Notes: generated by a model not told the origin, from the sequence alone. Positions 1 through 8,755 are shown, numbered from the stretch's first letter. The stretch: 64,000 bases of DNA from Chloroflexota bacterium (GCA_019873625.1 JAIOAW010000009.1:1-64000); one strand, 5' to 3'. Made by a program: numbers and translations.

Positions 1-61
1 TCTTCCGACCAGCGCCTGCCAGGGGATATGATTCGGCACAACCCCATCGCAAAGGAGCCAT

Positions 62-1195
62 ATGCCCACCGTACAAGCCGAAACCCTGTATACCGGTACA
101 CAGGTGCTGCCAGGGGGCGCCCTCTCGTGGGAGGGGGCAAACCTCGCCGCCGTGGGCGAGCCGCCGGAGGCGCCCGCGGCGCACTATGCCGTGATCACGC
201 CGGCCCTGATTGATGCGCACGCCCATATCGGCCTCATCCGTAGCGGCGAGCCAGAGGACGAGGCCGAGGCCAACGAGCATATGGACGCGCTCCTGGCCCA
301 CGCCGATGTCCTCGATTCCATCCAGATGGACGATACGGGCTTTGCCGATTCCATCGAGGCAGGCGTCCTCTATTCCTGCGTGCTGCCGGGGAGCGGCAAC
401 ATCATCGGCGGAGATTCGGCGGTCATCCGCAACTATGGGGCAAATACGAACGCCGCACTCATCCGCCGCGCCGGCATCAAGGCGGCCTTTGGCTACAACC
501 CGATGAGCGTGCGCGAGTGGAAGGGCACCCGCCCCTACACGCGTATGGGCGCTTTGGCTATGCTCCGCGCCAAACTGCACGACGTGCGCGAAAAGATGGC
601 CAAACTAGCCGCCAAGCCCGATGCGGAAGTTACCTTCTCTGCCGATGAGGTCGTGTTGCGCAACCTCCTCGAACGCCAGCAGCGCCTACGCGTCCACGTC
701 CACAAGGCGGATGATGTGGCTGCCTTACTGCGCTTTGTGGATGAGTTCAATCTGGATATCACCGTCGAGCACACCTGCGACGTGCACGAGGAGGCCACCT
801 ACCGCGAACTCAAATCCCGGGGCATCCCTGTGGTGTATGGGCCGATGGATAGCCTAGCCTACAAAGTGGAACTCAAACACGAGAATTGGCGCAACCTGCG
901 CCATCTCCTCGCCTCGGGCGTTACCTTCGGGTTGATGACCGACCACCCCGTCATCCTTCAGCGCACGCTCCTTCTCACCTTGCGCTGGTTCCTGCGGGTG
1001 GGGTTGAATAAACAGCAAGCGCTGGAGATCATCACGCGCACCAACGCAGAGATTTTGGGCATCGCCGATCGCCTCGGCACGTTAGAGGCCGGCAAATGGG
1101 CCTCTTTCGTCTGCTGGAACGGCGACCCCTTCTCCTTAGAGAGTTACCCTGTCGCCGTGTACGCCGAAGGGCAGTTGATCTACCGCGCCGATTGA
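62..1195 (+). CDS. Amidohydrolase family protein (imidazolonepropionase-like)
   Basis: A 377-residue metal-dependent hydrolase of the amidohydrolase (TIM-barrel) superfamily. Visible ligands are the HxH pair His53/His55 in DAHAHIG after beta-strand 1, further His around 212-214 (VHVHKADD), His237 (VEHTCD) and Asp294 (MTDHP). The C-terminal part has the usual composite-domain ending (LGTLEAGKWASFVCWNGDP). The substrate cannot be named; such enzymes act on cyclic amides, imidazolones or dipeptides. AAAGGAG lies 5 nt before the ATG. The next gene starts 7 nt after the stop, so the two are probably co-transcribed. Confidence 0.85.
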   Translation: MPTVQAETLYTGTQVLPGGALSWEGANLAAVGEPPEAPAAHYAVITPALIDAHAHIGLIRSGEPEDEAEANEHMDALLAHADVLDSIQMDDTGFADSIEAGVLYSCVLPGSGNIIGGDSAVIRNYGANTNAALIRRAGIKAAFGYNPMSVREWKGTRPYTRMGALAMLRAKLHDVREKMAKLAAKPDAEVTFSADEVVLRNLLERQQRLRVHVHKADDVAALLRFVDEFNLDITVEHTCDVHEEATYRELKSRGIPVVYGPMDSLAYKVELKHENWRNLRHLLASGVTFGLMTDHPVILQRTLLLTLRWFLRVGLNKQQALEIITRTNAEILGIADRLGTLEAGKWASFVCWNGDPFSLESYPVAVYAEGQLIYRAD

Positions 1196-1202
1196 AAAGA
1201 CG

Positions 1203-2441
1203 ATGGAAACGCCGAGTTCTCGCTCTCAGCCGGCCCGAGGGCTTTTCGCCCTGATACGGCGCGTTGGCCAGGTCTTGGCCGATAGGCCCCCCTCTCACCA
1301 GAGGGTGTGGTCTATCGGCCTTCTCGTCCTCATCACGGGGGTCTCCTGGGCGCTCGTGGCCTGGCCGCTGGACTTTACCGACCTGTGGCGCTATTGGGAT
1401 GGCCCCCTCTATGCGACGGTCGCCAAGACGTTCTATCGCCCCGAGGCCGTGGCCGATAACCCCGTCCTCGTGGCCTATGGCATCGCGCCGATAGACCTCG
1501 CCCCCTTTCTCCTCGGTTACCCCCTCCTGACGCGCGCGCTCGCCCCCCTTTTCGGCTACGGAGCGAGTATGGTCTTTCTTTCGGTGCTCTTTTCGGCGGC
1601 AAGCGCCGTGCTCTTTTACCTCCTTTTGCAAGAGGCGCACCTCAGCGCGCGCCCCTTGTGGATGGGGTTTCTTTTCCCCTTCGTGCCCTACCGTTGGCTC
1701 ATCTACCGCTCGGTGGCGGCCACGGAGCCGATGTTCCTCGCGTGGACTTTGGGCGCCTTTTACTGCTACCAGAAACAGCGCCGTTGGGGCGCCCTCATCC
1801 TGGCGGCCTTGGCCTGCGTAACGCGCATCCAGGGAATCCTCCTCGTGCCCACCTTTCTCATCCTCGCCGCCCTGGATCGCTCCTTGCCCCCTTGGCAGAG
1901 GCTCAAGTGGGCCGCGCTGAGCCTTTTGGTCATCCCCTCGTGCCTTGGGGCGAACGTGGCCTGGCACACCCTCGTCTTTGGCACGCCTTTGGCCTATTTT
2001 GCGGCCAACTACCACATGCTGGGCCGTATCCCCTTCTGGCAGATGGTGCGCTACGCCCAGATGATGACCCAAGGCATCATCTCCATCGAGGGGTACTTGG
2101 GTTCACAACTGTATCTCATCCTGTATGCCATCAATCTCATCGGCCTGGCACGCCTGTGGCAGGCCGACCGCACGCGCGGCAAGATGCTCTTCGTCTATTC
2201 CCTGCTAGGTATGGGGTTCCTATCGCTCATCACGGCGGAGGACTTGGCGCGTTATATGCTCGCCATCGCGCCGTTCACGTGGCTCGTCGCCTTTGCGGAC
2301 CTGTGGGAAGATCGCCGTGTGGCTTGGGCCATGCCGCCCGTCATCCTTCTCACCTACCTCTACACGTGGAACCTCATCCCTCGCGGGGGGATTGATCCCC
2401 GCTTCGTGCCCGCGTTCATCGAGTGGTTGGCGCGGCCCTAA
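1203..2441 (+). CDS. Polytopic membrane protein, possible GT-C glycosyltransferase
   Basis: A 412-residue integral membrane protein with about ten hydrophobic segments after a basic cytoplasmic N-terminus. An early extracytoplasmic loop contains YWDGPLYATVAK, resembling the WDGxxY signature near the catalytic loop of PIG-V-like and other GT-C lipid-sugar-dependent mannosyltransferases. By analogy it could transfer a sugar from a polyprenyl donor on the outer membrane face; this is inference from topology and one motif. It follows the amidohydrolase by 7 nt, and its stop is followed by a multi-hairpin repeat. Confidence 0.6.
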   Translation: METPSSRSQPARGLFALIRRVGQVLADRPPSHQRVWSIGLLVLITGVSWALVAWPLDFTDLWRYWDGPLYATVAKTFYRPEAVADNPVLVAYGIAPIDLAPFLLGYPLLTRALAPLFGYGASMVFLSVLFSAASAVLFYLLLQEAHLSARPLWMGFLFPFVPYRWLIYRSVAATEPMFLAWTLGAFYCYQKQRRWGALILAALACVTRIQGILLVPTFLILAALDRSLPPWQRLKWAALSLLVIPSCLGANVAWHTLVFGTPLAYFAANYHMLGRIPFWQMVRYAQMMTQGIISIEGYLGSQLYLILYAINLIGLARLWQADRTRGKMLFVYSLLGMGFLSLITAEDLARYMLAIAPFTWLVAFADLWEDRRVAWAMPPVILLTYLYTWNLIPRGGIDPRFVPAFIEWLARP

Positions 2442-2477
2442 CTCGGCGCGGGCTGCGGAGGCAAGACCTCGATTCCG

Positions 2478-2585
2478 GAGCGCGGGCCTCCTAGCCCGCG
2501 GGCGCCGTGAGGCGCCTAATTCCATCTATGCGCCGCGTATAAGGGGCCCAGCGGCCCCTTCGCGAGGCAGGAGCCTCGCGCCCCT
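2478..2585. repeat. Intergenic multi-hairpin repeat, copy 1
   Basis: About 107 bp containing four successive inverted repeats: CGCGGGC/GCCCGCG, GGCGCC-GTGA-GGCGCC, AAGGGGCC-CAGC-GGCCCCTT and GCGAGGC-AGGA-GCCTCGC. A second copy at 8880-8986 is the same length and roughly 85% identical, with hairpin positions kept. It lies just after the stop of the membrane protein and before the promoter of the aldolase gene, so it may also act as a terminator or 3' end stabiliser. Confidence 0.8.
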
Positions 2586-2595
2586 ACACTAGGCA

Positions 2596-2626
2596 TTGGC
2601 CTCCGCTCCCCCTTGTGTGCTACAAT
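2596..2626 (+). promoter_or_regulatory. Possible promoter of the aldolase/dehydrogenase genes
   Basis: TTGGCC at 2596-2601 and TACAAT at 2621-2626 lie 19 bp apart, about 30 bp before the ATG at 2656. The -10 is good but the spacer is long, so this is tentative. Confidence 0.35.
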
Positions 2627-2655
2627 AGAATGGAACTCACTTCCGGAGGTTCCAG

Positions 2656-3540
2656 ATGAAAGAGATCAGGGGCATCGTCGTGCCCGTGGTAACGCCCTTT
2701 TACCGCGACGAATCGCTCAACGAGGCCGGCCTGCGCACCATCGTGGATTACCTTGTCGCCAACGGCGTGCATGGCCTCTTCCCTTGCGGCAGCCAGAGCG
2801 AATTCTGGGCGCTGACGATGGACGAAAAGAAGCGGGTGATGGATATCGTCCTCGAACAGAACGCCGGGCGCGCCTTTGTGATGCCCTCTACGGGGGCCAT
2901 CACCACACGCGAGAGCATCGAACTCTCGCGCTACGCCGAGCGTGCCGGGGCAGATGCCATCTCGGTCATCACGCCCTTTTTCATCCGCCCATCGAACGCC
3001 GAGTTGGTAGAGCACTACTTGCGCATTGCTGAATCCGTCTCCATCCCCGTCCTCGCCTACAACAACCCAGACCGCACAAGCGTCCACCTCCCACCCAGCG
3101 TGGTAGCCGAGATTGCCCGCCGCGCCCCCAACTTTATCGGCATCAAAGATTCGAGCGGCGACCTCACGAACACGATGGGCTACATCTCGGCTTGCCCGGC
3201 GGGGTTCCGCACCTTTATGGGGCGCGATACGCTCATCTATGCCGGCCTGGCCTACGGCTGTGTGGGCGCGGTGGCGGCCACGGCCAACGTGGCGCCCGAC
3301 CTCGTGGTGGGCATCTATGAGGCCTTTATGGCGGGCGACTATGCCTTGGCCCTCGAGCGCCAGCGCCAGTTGGAACCCCTGCGCCGCGCCTTTACCCTTG
3401 GCTCCTTCCCCGTGGTCGTCAAAGACGCGATGGAACTTATGGGCCTCCCGGCGGGGCCTTGCCGTGCGCCGATCCAATCCCTCCAGGGCAAGGCGCGCGA
3501 GGAATTGATCGCCATCCTCAAAGGGATGGGCAAACTCTAG
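2656..3540 (+). CDS. DapA/NanA-family aldolase (dihydrodipicolinate synthase-like)
   Basis: A 294-residue class I aldolase-type TIM barrel. The Schiff-base lysine is Lys164 in GIKDSSGDL and the catalytic tyrosine is Tyr135 in AYNNPDR. The usual GTTGE loop is replaced by GSQSE at 45-49, so it is more likely a pyruvate-dependent aldolase or a keto-acid dehydratase/lyase than a true lysine-pathway DapA. A strong GGAGG precedes the ATG. A 2-hydroxyacid dehydrogenase follows after 16 nt, suggesting a shared pathway in which the 2-keto product is reduced; that link is inference. Confidence 0.85.
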   Translation: MKEIRGIVVPVVTPFYRDESLNEAGLRTIVDYLVANGVHGLFPCGSQSEFWALTMDEKKRVMDIVLEQNAGRAFVMPSTGAITTRESIELSRYAERAGADAISVITPFFIRPSNAELVEHYLRIAESVSIPVLAYNNPDRTSVHLPPSVVAEIARRAPNFIGIKDSSGDLTNTMGYISACPAGFRTFMGRDTLIYAGLAYGCVGAVAATANVAPDLVVGIYEAFMAGDYALALERQRQLEPLRRAFTLGSFPVVVKDAMELMGLPAGPCRAPIQSLQGKAREELIAILKGMGKL

Positions 3541-3556
3541 GCCTAGGGAGGCGTGT

Positions 3557-4507
3557 ATGTTCCACTTTCTCCTGACGGAACCGATTCACGAGGCGGGCGT
3601 CAAGATTCTTGAGGCCGAAGGGCACGTGCGCCTGGCCCAAGGGACCGACGAGGCCTCCCTCATCGCGGAACTCCAGGATATTGACGGCGTCATCCTGCGG
3701 GCGCGCGGGCGTATGACGCGGCGCGTCCTCGAAAGCGCGCCGCGCCTCAAGGTCATCGGCCGGCACGGCGTGGGCGTGGATAACGTGGACCTGGAGGCGG
3801 CCACCGAACTGGGCATCCAGGTGGTCAACACGCCCCATGCCGTAACGGAGGGCGTCGTCGAGCACACCATCGGGCTGATGCTCGATGTGGCCAAACGGAT
3901 CACCTACGCCGACCGGCGGCTCCGCGCGGGAGATTGGGATGTGCGCTACCGCCTTTCGGGCCGCGAACTGCGCGGTCGCGCGCTTGGGGTCATCGGCTTT
4001 GGGCGCATCGGCCGCCGCGTGGCCCAGGCATGCCACTACGGGTTTGAGATGCCCATCCTCTATACGGACGTGGTGCCCGCGCCCGATTTGGAACAGGCGC
4101 TCGGCGCGCGGCGTGTGCCGCTGGATGACCTCCTGCGGGAGGCCGAGGTGATTACCGTCCACGTGCCGCTCCTCCCCGAGACGCACCATCTCTTGGGTGA
4201 GCGCGAGTTCCGCCTGATGCGCCGCGAGGCCCTTTTCATCAATTGTGCGCGCGGCCCTGTGGTGGATGAGCGCGCCCTCTACCGCGCCCTCGCCGAGGGC
4301 TGGATTGCCGGCGCGGGGATAGACGTCTTTGAGGAGGAGCCGACGCCGGCCGATAATCCTCTCCTCCAGTTGGAAAACATCGTCGTCACGCCGCACACGG
4401 CCACCGCCACGGAAGAAGCGCTCCTGAATATGGCCCTCGTGGCCAAAGACGTGGTGCGCGTGTTGAAAGGAGAAAAGCCGGAATATCCGGTGAACCACCT
4501 GCGTTGA
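3557..4507 (+). CDS. D-isomer-specific 2-hydroxyacid dehydrogenase
   Basis: A 316-residue NAD-dependent dehydrogenase of the phosphoglycerate/glycerate dehydrogenase family, interconverting a 2-keto acid and a D-2-hydroxy acid. The Rossmann motif is GVIGFGRIG at 144-152. The catalytic residues Arg232 (NCARGPVVDE), Glu261 (DVFEEEP) and His280 (VTPHTA) are all present. It has the short form without a regulatory ACT domain. GGAGG precedes the ATG, and the gene lies 16 nt after the DapA-like aldolase. The exact substrate is not determined. Confidence 0.88.
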   Translation: MFHFLLTEPIHEAGVKILEAEGHVRLAQGTDEASLIAELQDIDGVILRARGRMTRRVLESAPRLKVIGRHGVGVDNVDLEAATELGIQVVNTPHAVTEGVVEHTIGLMLDVAKRITYADRRLRAGDWDVRYRLSGRELRGRALGVIGFGRIGRRVAQACHYGFEMPILYTDVVPAPDLEQALGARRVPLDDLLREAEVITVHVPLLPETHHLLGEREFRLMRREALFINCARGPVVDERALYRALAEGWIAGAGIDVFEEEPTPADNPLLQLENIVVTPHTATATEEALLNMALVAKDVVRVLKGEKPEYPVNHLR

Positions 4508-4516
4508 GGACGTGCG

Positions 4517-5179
4517 ATGAGCGATCTGATTCAACTGACGTGCCCCACCTGCGGAGCAGGCCTCGCAGCCTTACCCGGCATGAGCACGATCAAGTGCTCT
4601 TATTGCGGCAACGAGTTTTCTGTGCATCAAACAGCGGGGGAAATGGTCCTTGAGGCCTTTGCACGCTGCCCCATCTGCCAGCGGAACGATCGCGTGGAAA
4701 AGGTATCCGGTATCGTCGCCAGGAACACGAATCCTTTAAGCGGTGGGCTTTCCACTACTGCGCTGGCACAAGCCCTGACACCTCCCAGCCTTGAGCCAAG
4801 CCCGCCAGCTCCGGACTCCCCGACATACAAGGCCGCTTTTCGGACGTACCGAAGGGCCAGAGGGTGGGGTATCGGCTTGTTGATTTTCAGTCTTCTATTC
4901 TCTTGCATTTTATTCGCCGTTAATCCTTTGGCCGGTTTTCTTATTATGATGATTACTGGATGGATTAGCATTTTTCTCATTGTGTGGAGTGCACGAAAAA
5001 CTTCAAAGTTGAAAAAGGGATTCGATATTCTGTGGGCAAAGTGGCGTGCTTCCGAAAAAGCGTGGAGGGTTGCCATGAATCGCTGGCAGAAGTTGTACTA
5101 TTGCAGCCGCGATGACGTGGTCTTTATCCCCGGGGAAGGGCGCGCCGTGCCCCCGAACCGCATGTCCGAACTCCTGTAA
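4517..5179 (+). CDS. Zinc-ribbon membrane protein, function unknown
   Basis: A 220-residue protein starting with a zinc ribbon (CPTCGAG...CSYCGNE, Cys pairs 15 residues apart). A lone CPIC pair sits near residue 52, then a Pro/Ser-rich linker, two adjacent hydrophobic segments near residues 115-153, and a basic C-terminal region rich in Lys/Trp. The gene is visibly AT-richer and uses more T/A-ending codons than its neighbours, especially from 4860 to 5060, which may mark recent acquisition. It begins 10 nt after the dehydrogenase. No function is proposed. Confidence 0.6.
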   Translation: MSDLIQLTCPTCGAGLAALPGMSTIKCSYCGNEFSVHQTAGEMVLEAFARCPICQRNDRVEKVSGIVARNTNPLSGGLSTTALAQALTPPSLEPSPPAPDSPTYKAAFRTYRRARGWGIGLLIFSLLFSCILFAVNPLAGFLIMMITGWISIFLIVWSARKTSKLKKGFDILWAKWRASEKAWRVAMNRWQKLYYCSRDDVVFIPGEGRAVPPNRMSELL

Positions 5180-5220
5180 AAGGAGTCCCAGCGCCGCCCC
5201 CCCATATAGAGGAGGTTATG

Positions 5221-6465
5221 ATGGCCGAAATCCGTCTGGTCAATGTCTCTAAAATCTATCGCCCGCGCGATTTAAAGATGTTCAACCCCGCGCGCGGCAC
5301 GCGTTTTGCGATGCGCGGCTATGCCGACCAGGCCTTTGTGGAACGCGCCGCTGCGGCAGAGGTGGCCGCCGGCAGCCAGGCCTCTGGGCCGATCCGCGCC
5401 CTGGACGGCGTGAACCTCACCATCCACAACGGCGAGACGATGGCCATCGTCGGCCCCTCTGGCTGCGGCAAGAGCACGCTCTTGCGCGTCGTCGCGGGGT
5501 TGGAGCCGCCCGATGAGGGCGACGTGTATTTTGACGACCGCCTGATGAACGACGTCCACGCCAAAGATCGCGGCGTGGGTATGGTCTTTCAATCCTACGC
5601 GCTGTACCCCCATATGAAAAGCGAAGGGAACCTCGCCTTCTTTTTCAAGGTGCGCAAGCGTCCGCCCGAAGAGATGATGGAGCGCATCCGCATCACCTCC
5701 GAAATTATGGGCATCGGCTTCGATATGCTCTTGGCGCGCAAACCGCCCACCCTTTCCGGCGGGCAGCAGCAGCGCGTGGCCATCGGCCGCTGCATCGTGC
5801 GCGATCCCTCGCTCTTTTTGTTCGACGAACCCCTCTCTAACCTGGACGCGAAATTGCGCGCCTCCACCCGCGTAGAGATCAAGCGCCTCCTAAGGCGGTT
5901 CGGCATCACGGCCATCTATGTGACGCACGATCAGACCGAGGCCATCACCCTAGGAGACCGCATCGCCGTGATGCGCGCCGGCAGAATCGAGCAAGTGGGC
6001 ACGTATGACGAGATCACTCAGAATCCCGTGAATGCCTTCGTGGCCGGGTTCCTGGGCCTGCCGCCGATGAACCTCCTCAGGGGGTGGGTCGTCTCCGCCG
6101 ATCGGCGCCTCGTCGAGAGTCCTCTGGGGCGCTTGCCCCTGCCACGGCCCCTTGCGACCCAAGTGCAGCCGGGGCAGAGGCTTATCTTGGGGTTTCGCAG
6201 CAGCGCCGCCTCCCTCGTGCCCCAAGGGGAACCCTTGCCAACGGGAGGATTGCTCCTCGAGGCCGAGGTCCTGAACTGCGAGCCGGATTTCGCCCGCCAT
6301 CTGCAAACGGTCAACCTCCAGGCTGGGGATATCCTTTTTGGCGTGCAGGCCCCCTTGGAGATGCACCTCAACACCGGCTACCGCGTAACGGTCGTCATCC
6401 CCGAAGGGGCTGCCTACTGGTTTGACGAAGAGACCGAGGCGCGCCTCCGTACGGCCGAGGAGTAA
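5221..6465 (+). CDS. MalK/UgpC-type ABC transporter ATP-binding protein
   Basis: An ATPase of the sugar-type (CUT1) ABC family, 414 residues from the second of two adjacent ATGs (the first is at 5218), chosen because AGGAGG lies 5 nt before it. Walker A GPSGCGKST is near 79-87, the Q-loop near 125, LSGGQ near 179, Walker B LFLFDEP near 199 and the switch His near 237, followed by a C-terminal OB/TOBE regulatory domain. Residues about 12-60 form an insertion between the first two beta strands that ordinary MalK lacks. No permease or binding protein is adjacent, so it may energise transporters encoded elsewhere. Confidence 0.85.
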   Translation: MAEIRLVNVSKIYRPRDLKMFNPARGTRFAMRGYADQAFVERAAAAEVAAGSQASGPIRALDGVNLTIHNGETMAIVGPSGCGKSTLLRVVAGLEPPDEGDVYFDDRLMNDVHAKDRGVGMVFQSYALYPHMKSEGNLAFFFKVRKRPPEEMMERIRITSEIMGIGFDMLLARKPPTLSGGQQQRVAIGRCIVRDPSLFLFDEPLSNLDAKLRASTRVEIKRLLRRFGITAIYVTHDQTEAITLGDRIAVMRAGRIEQVGTYDEITQNPVNAFVAGFLGLPPMNLLRGWVVSADRRLVESPLGRLPLPRPLATQVQPGQRLILGFRSSAASLVPQGEPLPTGGLLLEAEVLNCEPDFARHLQTVNLQAGDILFGVQAPLEMHLNTGYRVTVVIPEGAAYWFDEETEARLRTAEE

Positions 6466-6479
6466 GATCCAGGATGCAC

Positions 6480-6513
6480 AAAGGGCGCCCTGTTGGGCGC
6501 CCTTTGCGTTTTT
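6480..6513. terminator. Bidirectional Rho-independent terminator
   Basis: AAAGGGCGCC-CTGTT-GGGCGCCCTTT forms a long GC hairpin followed by a T-rich tract on the + strand. It sits between the convergent ATPase and aldehyde oxidoreductase genes, overlapping the latter's stop. Confidence 0.8.
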
Positions 6514-8266
6514 ACCCCTCTAACCGCGCTTTGGCATAGGCCAGGGCGCGCTGCATCGCCGCCTCGTCGAGCATCCCCAAGGGGGAAGGCGTCTCAAAGA
6601 TGCGCTTGGGCAAGCGCAGGTGCTCTACGTCGAACCCCTCGCGCACTTTGAAGGCATATTTGCGCCGGTAAATGCTCTCGCCGATTTGCGTGAGCGCCGC
6701 CGCATCGCGGGGGAAGCCGGCCACCTCCAGCGCGGCCTGGACGACCTCCGGCGTGTAAATGCCCCGTGCGAAGAAGCAAATGACGAGGCTCGAAAGGACC
6801 TGCCGCCACTGTTCCTCTTTCATCAAAGCGTCCACCAAGGTCTCCGGCGTGGGCGGAGGTGCCGTGGGTTTTTGGTCAATGCTATAGCCGGCGTTATCGA
6901 GGTGGCTGTGGCGCAAGCCGAGGAGCCACCCCAAATGCGCCGCCGGCCCGGTGTGGTAGCCGGGCATTTCGTTCCCGCCGAAGGCCAGGGCGAACTCCTG
7001 GCCACCGTACACCGAAGAGGCGTATTCCACGCCGCGCGCCAGGGCGCGGTAAAAGTCATTGGGCTGTTCGACGATGTTGCGCACCGCCAAGATATAAGTG
7101 GCCGAATCTCCCCAGGCCAGGTTCAGGCCAAGCGTCTCGCGCGTCGAGATGAGGCCCCGTTCGAGGGCCTCGGTCGCCCAGGCGAGCACCACGCCGGTGC
7201 TCATCGCATCCAGCCCCCAAGATTCCACCACATCGAGCAGGCGCAGGAACCCCGCCGGGTCGGTGATATTCAGCATCGTCCCCAGGGCATAGATCGGTTC
7301 ATAGTCGTAGGAGATCATCGTCGTCTTGTAAAAGTAAGGCTCGTTGACATAGGGCTCGCGCAGGGCGGCGATGTGAATGCACCCCACCGGGCAGTGCGCA
7401 CAGGCCAAACGGCGCCCCAAGTAGCCCTCCGCCAGCCCCTCGCCGCTGATAGGGCGCGGGTCATCGAGGCGCGTCTGTTGGAGGTTGCGCACCGGCAGGC
7501 CGCCTATCTCGTGAAGCGGCAAGACGTTCGAGGCCGTGCCCAGATCATGGTATTTTTTCATTAGGGGCGAGGCGATGGCCGCCTGGTAAACCTCATCGTA
7601 GATGCGCCGGTAAGCGCGCCGGTCGGCCACCGGCAACGAGTGCTTGCCGGCGATGACGACGGCCTTTAACTTCTTGCTGCCGAACACGGCCCCCAGCCCC
7701 AACCGCCCGAAGGTGCGGTAGGTTTCCGTCTTGACGCAGGCATAGGTTACGCGGTTCTCTCCCGCGCGGCCAATGCGTAGAATGGTGCGCACGCCCGCGC
7801 CCGATTCGTTCTCGCGGATGACCCGCGCCGCCGTGGTGGCGTGGCGCATCCCCCATAGAGTGGTCGCATCGCGGAATTTGACGCTGCCGTTGCTGATGAC
7901 CAAATACACGGGCAGAGAACTGGCCCCCTGGATGACGATGGCCCCATACCCCGCCTCACGAATGGCCACCGCCGTGCGCCCGCCGGCGTGGCTCTCTCCC
8001 AAGTTCCCCGTGTGCGGAGACTTGAACATAGCCACCGCCTTGGAGGCAAGGGGCATCAGGCCCACCAAAGGGCCTGTGGTGAGGATGATGGGCGCCTCTG
8101 GGGCGAAGGGATCCATCCCCGCCGGGCAGGTCTCGTGGAGGAGTTCGATGGCCACGCCGGCGCCGCCCAGGTGCTTCTCGAAAAGGTCCGGCCGCCGCTC
8201 GACGTGGAAGCGATTCCGCGAGAGGTCAATGTAGAGGACGTTCTGAAGCGGGTCGTCGGCGATCAT
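6512..8266 (-). CDS. Tungsten-type aldehyde:ferredoxin oxidoreductase
   Basis: A 584-residue member of the AOR family, which oxidises aldehydes to carboxylic acids at a tungsto- or molybdo-bis-pterin centre and passes electrons to a [4Fe-4S] cluster. The N-terminal AFOR domain carries GGRTAVAIREAGYGAIVIQG. Cluster ligands are CAHCPVGC near residues 287-294 plus a distal Cys near 496 (LVICFF). The start at 8266 is chosen because ATG overlaps the ferredoxin stop (ATGA) and GAGGAGA precedes it; a longer open frame to 8332 has no such support. The upstream polyferredoxin is the likely electron partner. The substrate is unknown. Confidence 0.88.
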   Translation of the reverse strand: MIADDPLQNVLYIDLSRNRFHVERRPDLFEKHLGGAGVAIELLHETCPAGMDPFAPEAPIILTTGPLVGLMPLASKAVAMFKSPHTGNLGESHAGGRTAVAIREAGYGAIVIQGASSLPVYLVISNGSVKFRDATTLWGMRHATTAARVIRENESGAGVRTILRIGRAGENRVTYACVKTETYRTFGRLGLGAVFGSKKLKAVVIAGKHSLPVADRRAYRRIYDEVYQAAIASPLMKKYHDLGTASNVLPLHEIGGLPVRNLQQTRLDDPRPISGEGLAEGYLGRRLACAHCPVGCIHIAALREPYVNEPYFYKTTMISYDYEPIYALGTMLNITDPAGFLRLLDVVESWGLDAMSTGVVLAWATEALERGLISTRETLGLNLAWGDSATYILAVRNIVEQPNDFYRALARGVEYASSVYGGQEFALAFGGNEMPGYHTGPAAHLGWLLGLRHSHLDNAGYSIDQKPTAPPPTPETLVDALMKEEQWRQVLSSLVICFFARGIYTPEVVQAALEVAGFPRDAAALTQIGESIYRRKYAFKVREGFDVEHLRLPKRIFETPSPLGMLDEAAMQRALAYAKARLEG

Positions 8267-8691
8267 TGGGCGGTCTCCTCTGCTAGGGCATGGTTTTCGG
8301 TAGGGATCATCGCGAGCACCCCGTGCGGGCAATAGTTCACGCAGTACCCGCAGTGGATGCAGATCATCGGTTTATTGATCTCCGCATCCCATTGAACGGC
8401 GCCCACCACACAGGCCGCGGCGCAGCGCCCACAGCCGATGCACCGATCCGGATAGAGGCGCACGCCCCCCTCCGGTTTCGGTTCCAGCGCCCGCGTCGGG
8501 CACACGCGCGCGCAAGGGGGATCTTGGCAGGCGCGGCAGACCACCACCTTGAAGCCGCGTTCCATCCCCCCGATAGAGGTTACAAAGATGCAACTTTCGG
8601 CCATGCCGCCCATCCCCGTGCGGCGAGAGCAGGCGAACATACACAGTTGGCAACCCACGCAGCGTTCGGAATCTACGACGGTTAAGCGCAT
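8263..8691 (-). CDS. Polyferredoxin, four [4Fe-4S] clusters (AOR electron-transfer subunit)
   Basis: A 142-residue protein with sixteen cluster cysteines in four groups: 11/14/17/21, 52/55/60/64, 84/87/90/94 and 111/114/117/121. The layout matches DmsB/HycB-like electron-transfer subunits and the small subunit paired with some bacterial tungsten AORs. It would receive electrons from the AOR encoded immediately downstream, whose start overlaps this stop by 4 nt. There is no signal peptide, so a cytoplasmic complex is expected. The promoter and a CRP-like palindrome lie 50-80 bp upstream. Confidence 0.88.
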   Translation of the reverse strand: MRLTVVDSERCVGCQLCMFACSRRTGMGGMAESCIFVTSIGGMERGFKVVVCRACQDPPCARVCPTRALEPKPEGGVRLYPDRCIGCGRCAAACVVGAVQWDAEINKPMICIHCGYCVNYCPHGVLAMIPTENHALAEETAQ

Positions 8692-8737
8692 CGCACTCTC
8701 CTATCTTGACGGGATGCCGCCTCGCGAAAAGGCGTGC

Positions 8738-8755
8738 TTGTGAATTTTATCACAA
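8738..8755. promoter_or_regulatory. CRP/FNR-family-like palindromic operator
   Basis: TTGTGA-ATTTTA-TCACAA is a perfect inverted repeat matching the textbook CRP half-sites TGTGA-N6-TCACA. It lies 47 bp upstream of the ferredoxin start and covers the predicted -10 of that promoter, a position that suggests repression on binding. Confidence 0.6.

Noticed and set aside
1032-2072. 346-codon open frame antisense to the GT-C-like gene
   Set aside because: High-GC shadow of the + strand gene, with low-complexity Arg/Gly/Glu content and no recognisable domain.
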